Below are positions 1 to 7,397 of a DNA stretch of 12,332 bases, piece after piece. A model generated the notes under the pieces. The model saw only the letters and a program-made list of their open reading frames with translations. It ran no database searches and was not told where the DNA came from. Both the position numbers and the translations under genes were made by a program. The stretch comes from UBA1081 sp045658165 (GTDB taxonomy: Bacteria; Bacillota; Clostridia; Oscillospirales; Acutalibacteraceae). Within the stretch, counting starts at the first letter, position 1, and every line of letters starts with the position of its first letter. Location of the stretch: assembly GCA_045658165.1 (NCBI GenBank), contig JAZOUN010000113.1:1-12332 (forward strand), read 5' to 3'.

Positions 1-602
1 TTGTCTGCAAGGGGTTCAAGACGCATAACATCTTCTGTTCTGCCGTCGATCATACACTTGTTACGGTCAACGAAAGAAATCATGTTTGTTGTCTTGTAGT
101 GAGCAGCTGACATTGCAGCTTCCCAGTTTGAACCTTCGTCACATTCACCGTCGCCGAGAAGAACGTAAGTCTTGAAGTCCTTGCCTGTAACCTTAGCTGC
201 AAGAGCAGTACCTACAGCGATTGACATACCGTGACCGAGTGAACCTGTTGAAGCGTCAACACCTACAACCTTGTTTGAGTCAAGATGGATACCCATTGTT
301 GAATTTGAAAGGTTGAAAGTCTTAAGGAGTTCCTTGTCGTTGAAGCCGAGGTCGCAGAGTACGGGTGCATAAGCAACACCAACGTGACCCTTTGAAAGGA
401 TGAATCTGTCTCTGTCTTCCCAGTTGGGATTCTTGACATCGATTTTCATATACTTGTGGTAAAGAACTGTCATAACATCGAGAGCACTCATACCGCCGCC
501 GATGTGTCCGCTGCCTGCCCATCTTGTTGTGTCAAGAGTAAGCAGACGGAGTTCGTGAGCTTTCTTTTCAAGAGCAAGCCATTCCTGTTTTGAAAGTGGC
601 AT
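1..602 (-). CDS. Transketolase, N-terminal subunit (partial, runs off left edge)
   Basis: This is the thiamine-diphosphate-binding half of a split transketolase, which moves two-carbon ketol units between sugar phosphates in the non-oxidative pentose phosphate pathway. The 200 visible residues include SGHIGGGMSALDV (residues 31-43), the SKGH motif (70-73), ASTGSLGHGMS (117-127), and the cofactor motif GDGECDEG (150-157) continuing to VDRN (178-181). N-terminal subunits are usually about 270-280 residues, so roughly 70-80 residues lie outside the window. The partner C-terminal subunit would be expected just beyond the left edge. The ATG at 600-602 follows GGAGG with 8 nt spacing. The gene lies downstream of the aminotransferase on the same strand, but a repeat element of about 200 bp separates them. 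Since another transketolase may exist elsewhere in the genome, this copy could be pathway-specific; that is inference. Confidence 0.93.
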   Translation of the reverse strand, partial: MPLSKQEWLALEKKAHELRLLTLDTTRWAGSGHIGGGMSALDVMTVLYHKYMKIDVKNPNWEDRDRFILSKGHVGVAYAPVLCDLGFNDKELLKTFNLSNSTMGIHLDSNKVVGVDASTGSLGHGMSIAVGTALAAKVTGKDFKTYVLLGDGECDEGSNWEAAMSAAHYKTTNMISFVDRNKCMIDGRTEDVMRLEPLAD

Positions 603-667
603 AAATTTTTCCTCCATTCATTTTTCAGAATGCATAATGCAGAATGCACAATGCATAATTATTTTTT

Positions 668-689
668 CGGCAAGGTTTACAACCTGCCG
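668..689. other. Hairpin inside the repeat element
   Basis: CGGCA and GGTT (with one extra A) pair with AACCTGCCG around a TAC loop. No U-run follows on either strand, so it is a structural part of the repeat and not an intrinsic terminator. Confidence 0.5.
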
Positions 690-729
690 TAAATTTCAGT
701 TAACAAAATGAAAGGTGATAACATATCAT

Positions 730-752
730 CGGGTAAGGGCGAAGCCCTTCCG
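730..752. other. GC-rich hairpin inside the repeat element
   Basis: The AAGGGC arm (735-740) pairs with GCCCTT (744-749) around a GAA loop. Outer CGG and CCG also pair, with a GT bulge. It forms the GC-rich core of an otherwise AT-rich element and has no U-run. Confidence 0.55.
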
Positions 753-792
753 AAATTATTCATTATTCATTATTCACTATTCATTATTCATT

Positions 793-815
793 GCATTCTG
801 ATGCAATCAGAATGC
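793..815. other. Perfect 10-bp palindrome containing the aminotransferase stop codon
   Basis: GCATTCTGAT (793-802) and ATCAGAATGC (806-815) are perfect inverted repeats around a GCA loop. On the minus strand the arm encodes the final residues (Ala-Phe) and the TGA stop (807-809) of the aminotransferase. The CAGAATGC core is the same sequence as the terminal repeats of the neighbouring element, so the gene end and the element are fused. Confidence 0.7.
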
Positions 816-2072
816 TTCGGGGTGGCGTTTTCTTACAGCCTTGAAAGCATCTTCAGCAACATCAATTGTGTACTTGATATCGTCTTCTGTAAGAGATGCG
901 TTTATGAAATGGTTGTGATGCCTTGTGATGAAAATGCCTCTGCTTACCATTTCCTGATCCCAGTCCTGATGGATGAACAAGCTGTCATCGTTAGCTATTC
1001 TCAGGTAGAAGAGTGAGGGTTCACCTGAACAGATAAGATCAAAACCGTTGTTTGCAGCAGCAGCCTTAAGACCGTTTGTAAGCTGTGTGCCGAGTTTCTT
1101 GAACAGTGCAGGAGCATCAAGTTTCTTGAGCTTTTCAATACAAGCGATACCTGCAGCAAAGGGAACAGCACTCATCCAATAGCTTCCTGTGTATGAAAGT
1201 CCGCTCATTGCACTCTTGAGGAAGTCCTTACCGCAGAGACAAGAAACGTTCCAGCCGTTTGCAAGTGCTTTACAGAAGCAGATAAGGTCAGCTTCAAAAC
1301 CGTAGTAATGGTCAGAACCTGCAAGGTCAAGTCTGAAACCGCAACGTACGTCGTCCACAATGAGAACGATGTTGTTTTCTGTACAGAGTTTTCTTACTTT
1401 CTGCCAGTAACCCTGAGCAGGAAGAACGTTATCAAGGAAGTTACCGTGCATGTAGGGTGTTGCGATGAATGCAGCGATTTCATCCTTATTTTCTGCAATG
1501 AGTTTTTCAAGTGCAGGAATATCGTTCCAGTCTACGTAAAGGTTGTTTGCAACGTCCTCGGGAAGAACACCGGGGTAGTCGAGTTTCTGTGTCCACATTG
1601 AAACACCGTGATAGAAACCGTTTACGAAGATGATTTTTTTCTTATGTGTATGGTAACGGGCACACATGATAGCAGCCTGAGTTGTATCGTTACCGTTCTT
1701 TGCAAAGAATGCCCAGTCAGCAGATGCAACTGTGTCAACCATAAGTTCTGCGAACTCAACCATCTTGTGAGAAGGTGTTGTTGTACAGTTTGCAAGTTCA
1801 GCCTGTTTCATAGCAGCAGCGTTGACATCGGGATCGTTGTAACCGAGAACGTTGGGGCCGTATGCACACATGTAGTCAATGTATCTGTTGCCGTCAACGT
1901 CCCACATGTAAGAACCTTCAGCTCTTTCTGAGAAGAAAGGCCATGATGTTGTGGGAACCCACAGACCTTCTGCAGGGCCGAGGTGTCCGTAAATACCTGA
2001 GGGTATTACGTCAACGGCTCTTTTGAACCATTCCTGACTCTTTTTATGATTTGTGTATTTCTTTGAAGCCAT
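807..2072 (-). CDS. Class III PLP-dependent aminotransferase (glutamate-1-semialdehyde aminomutase-like)
   Basis: A 421-residue fold-type I, class III aminotransferase. It should transfer an amino group to or from an aldehyde or keto substrate using pyridoxal phosphate. Visible landmarks are GSYMWDVDGNRYIDYM (53-68), the cofactor-phosphate segment NGNDTTQAA (126-134), the Asp of VDDVRCGFR (239-247; the usual form is DEVxxGFR), and the Schiff-base lysine in CFCKALANGW (Lys268). The overall look is nearest to the glutamate-1-semialdehyde aminomutase branch, but no haem biosynthesis genes are nearby and the DEV-to-DDV change argues against a firm assignment. The ATG follows AAGGAGG at 8 nt, and that site overlaps the stop of the upstream SCP2-like gene (13 nt gap), so translation is probably coupled. 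The substrate is unknown. Its 3' end lies inside a repeat palindrome. Confidence 0.88.
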   Translation of the reverse strand: MASKKYTNHKKSQEWFKRAVDVIPSGIYGHLGPAEGLWVPTTSWPFFSERAEGSYMWDVDGNRYIDYMCAYGPNVLGYNDPDVNAAAMKQAELANCTTTPSHKMVEFAELMVDTVASADWAFFAKNGNDTTQAAIMCARYHTHKKKIIFVNGFYHGVSMWTQKLDYPGVLPEDVANNLYVDWNDIPALEKLIAENKDEIAAFIATPYMHGNFLDNVLPAQGYWQKVRKLCTENNIVLIVDDVRCGFRLDLAGSDHYYGFEADLICFCKALANGWNVSCLCGKDFLKSAMSGLSYTGSYWMSAVPFAAGIACIEKLKKLDAPALFKKLGTQLTNGLKAAAANNGFDLICSGEPSLFYLRIANDDSLFIHQDWDQEMVSRGIFITRHHNHFINASLTEDDIKYTIDVAEDAFKAVRKRHPEAF

Positions 2073-2085
2073 TTATATACCCTCC

Positions 2086-2844
2086 TTATGCAAGATAAAG
2101 ACCTACAAGGTCGAGAATTCTGTTCATGTTGTCAACCATAGAGATCATGCCGCCCATTCTGATTTTGCCTTCGCCGACACATGCAACAGAGTTGACTTTG
2201 CCGTCGAAGAGGTCACGTGCAAGCTTGATATTATCAAACTCCATGAGCGCACGGGGTGTGTCTGTACCCTTTTTGATTGTGATAAGTCTGTGGTTGCTGA
2301 CTCTGATTGTAGCCTGGGGACCGTTTTTTATTCCCATAAGAATTTCACCGTCTACCATGTGGTCAGCTGAGAACTTACCGATTTCGTCATTGTTACCGAT
2401 CTGTGCGATTGCAACAGCAATTGTGTAGAACATGAGTGATGTGCTGATATTGAAGAACTTCTCGTCTTTAAGATCTTCGGGATCAGGTCTCATGTACTTT
2501 GAGAGAAGGTCTGTAAGAGGTACAAATTCTTTAAGAAGAAAACCGATGTGTTTGAATCCTTTTGAGGGAATGGGTGTAACAGTACCGTCGATCATGCCGT
2601 TGAACTTTTCGCATGATGAGAAGGGGAGCTTGATATCACAAGGACCGATACCGTCTTCCATTCTGCATCTACCGTTTTTGAAAGTGATTGTGGCTGAGGG
2701 GCCTCCCTTTACTTCAATGCCTATTGTAATGGGTTTCTTGTTGGTAAGAAGAGCGCTTGCATCTTCGTCCAGAGCACAGAGATTTTCAAGTGTGCCGAGA
2801 ACTGCATACAGATTGATGTATGCTAATGTTTTTGCGTCTGTCAA
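2086..2844 (-). CDS. Tandem-duplicated SCP2-like protein of unknown function
   Basis: A 252-residue soluble protein with no signal peptide. It has two related halves: residues 41-118 contain IEVKGGPSATITF and residues 168-252 contain MGIKNGPQATIRV, each preceded by a hydrophobic helix (about 8-25 and 132-150). The second half ends with ALMEFDNIKLARDLFDGKV and GEGKIRMGG, which resembles the late part of SCP2 sterol-carrier folds: an acidic or aspartate position, a hydrophobic helix, then a G-K-I-x-x-x-G strand. SCP2 proteins bind lipids or hydrophobic ligands. The fold assignment is my pattern reading and needs profile confirmation. The start is TTG at 2842-2844, placed 7 nt after AGGAGG; no in-frame ATG is better placed. 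It is the first gene of an operon with the aminotransferase and transketolase and has its own promoter. Confidence 0.8.
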   Translation of the reverse strand: MTDAKTLAYINLYAVLGTLENLCALDEDASALLTNKKPITIGIEVKGGPSATITFKNGRCRMEDGIGPCDIKLPFSSCEKFNGMIDGTVTPIPSKGFKHIGFLLKEFVPLTDLLSKYMRPDPEDLKDEKFFNISTSLMFYTIAVAIAQIGNNDEIGKFSADHMVDGEILMGIKNGPQATIRVSNHRLITIKKGTDTPRALMEFDNIKLARDLFDGKVNSVACVGEGKIRMGGMISMVDNMNRILDLVGLYLA

Positions 2845-2879
2845 AGCAATTCCTCCTTTTTTTACTTATATACTATTAT

Positions 2880-2908
2880 ATAATAGCAAAAGTGTATGGT
2901 AAAGTCAA
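2880..2908 (-). promoter_or_regulatory. Sigma-A promoter for the SCP2-like/aminotransferase/transketolase operon
   Basis: On the minus strand, TTGACT (2903-2908) is followed by a 17-nt spacer and TATTAT (2880-2885). It lies about 35 bp upstream of the TTG start of the SCP2-like gene. Together with the terminator at 2976-3002 it separates this operon from the chbG operon upstream. Confidence 0.75.
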
Positions 2909-2975
2909 TAAACAAGAACAATTTTAATAGTAATTGCTTGTAGAAATTGACCAATTAAGTTTGTTTAAAACTAAC

Positions 2976-3002
2976 AAAAACAAGGAGCCTTTCAGCTCCT
3001 TG
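2976..3002 (-). terminator. Intrinsic terminator after the ChbG-type gene
   Basis: On the minus strand CAAGGAGC pairs with GCTCCTTG around a short loop (2981-3002), followed by TTTTTG and further T-rich sequence. It starts about 12 bp after the stop of the deacetylase gene and ends the CBS-lgt-folD-chbG operon. Confidence 0.85.
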
Positions 3003-3013
3003 TCATATGTTTA

Positions 3014-3886
3014 TTACTTTTTCTTCATTGCAATCAGTTCACGGTAGCTGATGAGTTCAACGCCGTGCTTTTTGAGATATTCATGAGTATAGGGATCCTT
3101 CATAAGCTGATATTCCCATACTCTGTCTCTCCAGAGACCTGTGATTGACTTGAGTTCATCGTTTTCAATTGAGGGATGAATGAAAGTTTCTGTTACACCG
3201 TCGGGAAGATCTGTCCAGATCTTGAGAATTGTATCTCTGTATGTTTCATAGCTTTCACGCATGTCGTTATTCCAGTCGGGGAAAAGAAGGTAGTCAGGCA
3301 TAACAACATTGTATTTATTGCCCCAGAGATTTGTAAGAAGAGTCATTGCTGCATAAACGGGGTAAGGAGTACCTGAAGGACAGATTCTCTTGTCGTGCTT
3401 TGTGAAAATACGGTATGCATAGCCGTAATCACCGCAGATACGAAGAGCCATCTTGCCGAGGCTGAGTCTGCCTGTGTAGTGACCGTAAAGAGAACCCATG
3501 TGGTTGTCGATGTGTGAAGGTTTCATTCCGAGAGTGTGAGCATATTCAATCTGTGCTCTTACTTCTCTTTCGATTTCGTCGTATTTTGCATTCTTTTCTA
3601 CCTGATCGCTCTCATGCCACATGAAGCCTTCTTCGTCAATAAGAGACTTGCCGGGAGTGAGGGGTTTCCAACGGTATTTTGCCCATTCACTTGTAAGAGT
3701 GATATGTACACCGATGGGGAATTCGGGGTGGTCGATGGAGAACTGAACTGCTTCTTTAGCAGCAGGACAGGGGAGCATTACAGTTGATGATTTGAGCCAG
3801 CCGCCGAGGAAAAGTTCCTGAACAGCTTCGTTTGCGGCAGTACACATGCCGTAGTCGTCTGCGTTTACAATAAGATACTTAGCCAT
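3014..3886 (-). CDS. ChbG/HpnK (YdjC) family carbohydrate deacetylase
   Basis: A 290-residue member of the YdjC/ChbG/HpnK family, metal-dependent deacetylases that remove N-acetyl groups from chito-oligosaccharides or related amino-sugar conjugates. The family signature is clear: NADDYG near the N-terminus (8-13), GVHITLT (59-65, His61), PSHIDNHMG (123-131, His125 and His129) and FIHPS (235-239, His237), which match the expected metal-binding and catalytic positions. The length is normal and there is no signal peptide, so it should be cytoplasmic. The ATG follows AAAGGA at about 10 nt. It is the last gene of the operon, 39 bp after folD, and is followed by an intrinsic terminator. The actual substrate cannot be read from sequence; HpnK-like, chitobiose-like and other sugar substrates are all possible. 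Confidence 0.9.
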   Translation of the reverse strand: MAKYLIVNADDYGMCTAANEAVQELFLGGWLKSSTVMLPCPAAKEAVQFSIDHPEFPIGVHITLTSEWAKYRWKPLTPGKSLIDEEGFMWHESDQVEKNAKYDEIEREVRAQIEYAHTLGMKPSHIDNHMGSLYGHYTGRLSLGKMALRICGDYGYAYRIFTKHDKRICPSGTPYPVYAAMTLLTNLWGNKYNVVMPDYLLFPDWNNDMRESYETYRDTILKIWTDLPDGVTETFIHPSIENDELKSITGLWRDRVWEYQLMKDPYTHEYLKKHGVELISYRELIAMKKK

Positions 3887-3925
3887 ATTAGAAAAATCCT
3901 TTCATTAATTTACAAAGTAAAAATA

Positions 3926-4777
3926 TTAAATATCTGCACTTGCAGCTTTTAATGTGTTGTTGAGAAGCATTGTGATTGTCATGGGACCTACACCGCCGGG
4001 AACGGGAGTGATGAAAGATGTTTTTTCGCATACATCGTTGAAATCAACGTCACCGCAGAGTTTGCCGTCTTCCATTCTGTTTATGCCTACATCAAGTACA
4101 ACAGCACCGTCTTTTACCATGTCAGCTGTCACAAAGTTGGGTCTTCCCACTGCAGCAACAAGAATATCTGCCTGTTTTGTGATTTCGGCAAGATTTTCTG
4201 TTCTTGAATGGCAGACTGTAACTGTTGCATTGTTCTTGAGCATAAGCATTGCCATGGGTTTGCCCACGATGTTGCTTCTGCCGATTATTACACAGTGTTT
4301 GCCCGCAACGGGAATGTTATAGTATTTGAGCATTTCAACCATACCGGCAGGTGTGCAGGGAGCAAATGTATAATCGCCTGTCATTACCTTACCGCAGTTT
4401 ACGGGATGGAATGCGTCAACGTCTTTTTCGGGTGAAATTGCGTTGAGAACCTTTTCTTCGTCAATATGCTTCGGAACGGGAAGCTGACAGAGAATGCCGT
4501 GAACATCTTTGTCGCAATTGAGTTTTTCTATGAGTGCGATGAGCTCTTCTGTTGTTGTTTCTTCGGGCATAGCGTACTCAAAGGAGTTCATGCCTGTCTG
4601 TTCGCAACCCTTTTTCTTGTTGTTGACATAAACTCTTGATGCAGGATCATTTCCCACGATTATAACAGCAAGACCGGGTGTTATGCCCTTTTCTTTAAGC
4701 TGAGCAACCTCGGCTGTGATTCTGTCTCTGACTGCAGAAGAAACTTCTTTACCGTCAATCTTTGTGTACATTGTCAT
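3926..4777 (-). CDS. folD: FolD bifunctional methylenetetrahydrofolate dehydrogenase/cyclohydrolase
   Basis: FolD interconverts 5,10-methylene-, methenyl- and 10-formyl-tetrahydrofolate with NADP, supplying one-carbon units in the cytoplasm. Signatures are RVYVNNKKKG (48-57, with Tyr50 and the catalytic Lys54), CQLPVPKHID (97-106), EKDVDAFHP (117-125; DGFHP is more usual), GRSNIVGKPMAMLML (166-180), DVGINR (229-234) and TPVPGGVGPMT (257-267). Length (283) is normal. The 5' end overlaps lgt by 23 bp. Two ATGs compete: 4775-4777, 4 nt after AAGGAG, and 4769-4771, 10 nt after it. The second has the more ordinary spacing and would give a protein starting MYTKIDG, so the true start is uncertain by two codons. 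Confidence 0.97.
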   Translation of the reverse strand: MTMYTKIDGKEVSSAVRDRITAEVAQLKEKGITPGLAVIIVGNDPASRVYVNNKKKGCEQTGMNSFEYAMPEETTTEELIALIEKLNCDKDVHGILCQLPVPKHIDEEKVLNAISPEKDVDAFHPVNCGKVMTGDYTFAPCTPAGMVEMLKYYNIPVAGKHCVIIGRSNIVGKPMAMLMLKNNATVTVCHSRTENLAEITKQADILVAAVGRPNFVTADMVKDGAVVLDVGINRMEDGKLCGDVDFNDVCEKTSFITPVPGGVGPMTITMLLNNTLKAASADI

Positions 4778-5771
4778 TGCACTCCTTATCTGTATTTACA
4801 TCAGTTTCTGAAGTCTGAATGTTTTTTTCTTCAAGAGCTTTTCTGTTCTTTTTGAAAAACGGAACAGGCTCAATGAAGTAATCGATTCCCTCAATGGGTT
4901 TAGGATTTTTTATGTGTTTTATAATCATCACAATCATAATTGCAGAGCATACAATTACAATAACTGAAGAAAAAAGCTGAGAAACTCTGATATTTGTATC
5001 GCCTATGTAAAGGCTGTCTGTACGCATACCTTCGATGATCATTCTTCCTATTCCGTACCAGATACCGTAACTCAGGAAGATCTGACCGCTGAATTTTCTG
5101 AATTTTTTGCACATAAGGAACAGAAGCAGGAAACCTGCGATATTCCATACTGATTCATAAAAGAAAGTCGGGTGAACGGGAGCGTAGGGATCAACTCCGG
5201 GAAGCTGTGCCTGATGGCTGATTATATATTCTGTAACTTTACTGCTCATCATACCGAAAGAACCGTCGGTGTTTGCACCGAAAGCTTCCTGATTTGCGTA
5301 GTTACCCCATCTGCCGATACCCTGACCGATAAGAAGACTCATGCCGGCCATGTCGAGAAGATTTGCAAAATTCAGTTTTTCGATTTTACATACAATAAAT
5401 GCTGCAAGAATACCGCCTATTATACCGCCGTAGATTGCAAGACCGCCTTCCCATATATATAAGATCTTGACGGGGTTGTTTCTGTAAACATCCCAGTTGA
5501 AAATACAATAGTAGAGTCTTGCGCCTATAATTGCCGCAAATGTTCCGTAAATAAGAACATCAAGCATTTTGTTGAGGTCTGTTTTCCACTTGTAAGCGGT
5601 TCTGCCGCCGAAAAGTACAGCAAGCAGAAAACCGAAAGCTATTATAACTCCGTACCACTTGATTGAAAAATCGTGATTGCCGATTGAGAATTCACAAAAT
5701 ACGGATGAAACATTGAAAACATGGTCAATGCCTTTAAAAGTAACCCGGGTTACATCTTCAAAAAACTTCAA
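4755..5771 (-). CDS. lgt: Prolipoprotein diacylglyceryl transferase
   Basis: Lgt is the integral membrane enzyme that attaches diacylglycerol from phosphatidylglycerol to the lipobox cysteine of prolipoproteins. Family motifs are IKWYGVIIAFGFLLA (37-51), GGLAIYGGIIGG (109-120), the core signature GRWGNYANQEAFG (153-165, with Arg154, Asn157 and Glu162), HPTFFYE (200-206) and GIGRMIIEGMRTD (240-252, with Arg243 and Glu247). Several hydrophobic segments fit the seven-helix topology. After the last helix there is a hydrophilic tail of about 50 residues (290-338). The start is TTG at 5769-5771, 7 nt after AGGAGG; the ATG at 5774-5776 is out of frame. The gene lies 18 bp after the CBS-domain gene and overlaps folD, so it is operonic. 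Confidence 0.96.
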   Translation of the reverse strand: MKFFEDVTRVTFKGIDHVFNVSSVFCEFSIGNHDFSIKWYGVIIAFGFLLAVLFGGRTAYKWKTDLNKMLDVLIYGTFAAIIGARLYYCIFNWDVYRNNPVKILYIWEGGLAIYGGIIGGILAAFIVCKIEKLNFANLLDMAGMSLLIGQGIGRWGNYANQEAFGANTDGSFGMMSSKVTEYIISHQAQLPGVDPYAPVHPTFFYESVWNIAGFLLLFLMCKKFRKFSGQIFLSYGIWYGIGRMIIEGMRTDSLYIGDTNIRVSQLFSSVIVIVCSAIMIVMIIKHIKNPKPIEGIDYFIEPVPFFKKNRKALEEKNIQTSETDVNTDKECNDNVHKD

Positions 5772-5784
5772 AACATTTCCTCCT
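5769..5784 (-). promoter_or_regulatory. lgt ribosome binding site with out-of-frame ATG before the TTG start
   Basis: AGGAGG (5779-5784) precedes TTG (5769-5771) by 7 nt. An ATG at 5774-5776 only 2 nt after the AGGAGG opens a two-codon frame, ATG-TTT-TGA, whose stop overlaps the TTG in the form TTGA. This fixes TTG as the lgt start. Confidence 0.65.
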
Positions 5785-5789
5785 GTATT

Positions 5790-7268
5790 TTAGTCATCTT
5801 TTTCGGGTTTGTTTTTTCTTTCCTTGAGATTGAGTCTTATACGTTTGTCGTTATCGTCGTCATCGCTGTCATTTTCATCCTCACGGGGAGTGATATCAAT
5901 ACGGACTTTTGCGATTCTTTTATCTTCAACGGAAAGAACGGTGAATTTAAGATTGTCGAGTTCAACGGTGTCCATATCACCGTCTTTGGGCAGATAACCG
6001 AGTTCACTTATGATGAAACCTGCGATTGTTTCGTAATCGCCTTCGGGAATTTCGGCACCTATGAGTTCATCAATTTCGTCAAGGTCTGTTGTTCCCTCAA
6101 CAGTGAATGTGTTATCGTTGATTTTTGCTATTTCATCTTCTTCGGTGTCGTATTCGTCATGAATGTTGCCCACAATTGATTCAACAATGTCTTCAAGGGT
6201 AAGAAGTCCTGCCGTACCGCCGTATTCGTCAACAACAATTGCCATCTGAACACGTTTTTCACTCATTTCGGCAAAAAGTTCACCGCATTTTTTTGTTTCG
6301 GGAATAAAATATGCTTCTCGCATAATTTCCCTTATTGTTTTTTCTGTGGGAAGCTCTTTTCCGATGTAATTGAGCAGGTCTTTGATGTAAACAACACCAA
6401 TGATGTTATCGGGATCATCATCGTAAACGGGAATTCTTGAATATCCGTCTTCGATTGCGACCTTTATGATTTCACTGACTGATTCATCAGCTTCAATTGC
6501 AGTCATGTCAACACGGTGAGTCATAATGTCACCTGCGTTGATATCGTCAAACTCAAAAATATTGTTTATCATTTCTGCCTGAGCGTTTTCAATAACACCT
6601 TTTTCTTCGCCCACGTCAACCATCATAAGAATTTCTTCTTCGGTAACGTTTTCTTCGTCGGCAGAGGGATCAATTCCGAACAGTTTTACAATTGAGTTTG
6701 TTGAGAATGCAAGGATTTTTACAACAGGCTTTGTGGCTTTCATGAAAACAACAAGGAAACCTGCGATTCTGTAAGATATTTTTTCAGATTTCTGCATTGC
6801 AATCTTTTTCGGGGCAAGTTCACCGAAAACGAGGGAGAAATATGAAATCACAATCGTTATAAGAATCAGCGAAACTGTTTCAATTGCTGATTCGTAAGCA
6901 ACAAGAGAAGGACTCAGGCTGATAATTGCATTTGTGATGATAGGGGAGAATGAATCAGCAGCCGAAGCACTGGTAAGGAAACCTGCAAGTGTAACGCCTA
7001 TCTGAATCATTGAAAGGAAGTCTGATGAATTCTGAGTCAGCTTCTTTATTTTCTTAGCCTTTTTGTGTCCTTCTTCCGCAAGCTTATCTATTTTATTATC
7101 GTTGAGAGAAATTATTGCAATTTCACTCATTGCAAAGAATGCGTTTACAAGAATAAGAATGAAGAGTAAAACAATTTTGAAAATAATAGTAACAGGTGAT
7201 ATATCACCGTCTGCTGCAGCAACAGAAGCTGCAATATTTAAAAAGTTACCGGGGTAAGGGTCATCCAT
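5790..7268 (-). CDS. CNNM-type membrane protein with CBS pair and CorC/HlyC domain
   Basis: A 492-residue member of the HlyC/CorC/CNNM family, thought to mediate or regulate divalent cation (Mg or Co) transport at the cytoplasmic membrane; older annotations call it hemolysin. The order is a short N-terminal stretch, a CNNM (DUF21) membrane domain (about 25-205, with AMSEIAIISLN at 46-56 and FGELAPKKIAM at 148-158), two CBS domains (about 245-305 and 312-368, including SRIPVYDDDPDNIIG and VVDEYGGTAGLLTLEDI), a CorC_HlyC domain (about 382-460), and an Asp-rich charged tail (461-492). The ATG follows AAAGGAG at a rather long 12 nt, with no better in-frame start. It is the first gene after a consensus promoter and is followed after 18 bp by lgt. 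Ion specificity cannot be told. Confidence 0.94.
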   Translation of the reverse strand: MDDPYPGNFLNIAASVAAADGDISPVTIIFKIVLLFILILVNAFFAMSEIAIISLNDNKIDKLAEEGHKKAKKIKKLTQNSSDFLSMIQIGVTLAGFLTSASAADSFSPIITNAIISLSPSLVAYESAIETVSLILITIVISYFSLVFGELAPKKIAMQKSEKISYRIAGFLVVFMKATKPVVKILAFSTNSIVKLFGIDPSADEENVTEEEILMMVDVGEEKGVIENAQAEMINNIFEFDDINAGDIMTHRVDMTAIEADESVSEIIKVAIEDGYSRIPVYDDDPDNIIGVVYIKDLLNYIGKELPTEKTIREIMREAYFIPETKKCGELFAEMSEKRVQMAIVVDEYGGTAGLLTLEDIVESIVGNIHDEYDTEEDEIAKINDNTFTVEGTTDLDEIDELIGAEIPEGDYETIAGFIISELGYLPKDGDMDTVELDNLKFTVLSVEDKRIAKVRIDITPREDENDSDDDDNDKRIRLNLKERKNKPEKDD

Positions 7269-7307
7269 TTCAGGAAAACTCTCCTTTCAGAAATTTAATC
7301 AGCATAT

Positions 7308-7336
7308 ATTATAGTGTATATATAAGCATTTGTCAA
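7308..7336 (-). promoter_or_regulatory. Perfect-consensus sigma-A promoter of the CNNM-lgt-folD-chbG operon
   Basis: On the minus strand TTGACA (7331-7336), a 17-nt spacer and TATAAT (7308-7313) match the consensus at all twelve positions. It lies about 40 bp upstream of the CNNM start. Confidence 0.9.
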
Positions 7337-7397
7337 ATTCTTTTATATAAATAACTAATTTATTTCTCAATTTATATACTTCTGTTTCGGAATTATG

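Larger units (their letters stand above)
626..815. repeat. MITE-like intergenic repeat element with terminal inverted repeats
   Basis: The left end (626-660) is built of AATGCATAATGC-type units and the right end (756-800) of tandem ATTCATT units. Read in opposite directions, both ends have the form (AATGNATAATG)n followed by AATT, several T and TTTCGG. The outer ends CAGAATGC (626-633) and GCATTCTG (793-800) are perfect inverted repeats. The interior holds two hairpins, at 668-689 and 730-752. There is no open reading frame of its own and no T-run after either hairpin on either strand, so it is not a terminator array. It looks like a small non-autonomous element or dispersed intergenic repeat. 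Exact boundaries and copy number cannot be determined from one copy. Confidence 0.6.

Noticed and set aside
668..752. Hairpins between aminotransferase and transketolase as transcription terminators
   Set aside because: Neither hairpin is followed by a T-run on either strand.
756..797. Tandem ATTCATT units resembling a short CRISPR or satellite
   Set aside because: The units are 7-mers with no spacers and belong to the end of the repeat element; no cas genes are near.
708..1016. Plus-strand open frame of 102 codons
   Set aside because: It runs through the repeat and antisense to the aminotransferase, has low-complexity content and no ribosome binding site.
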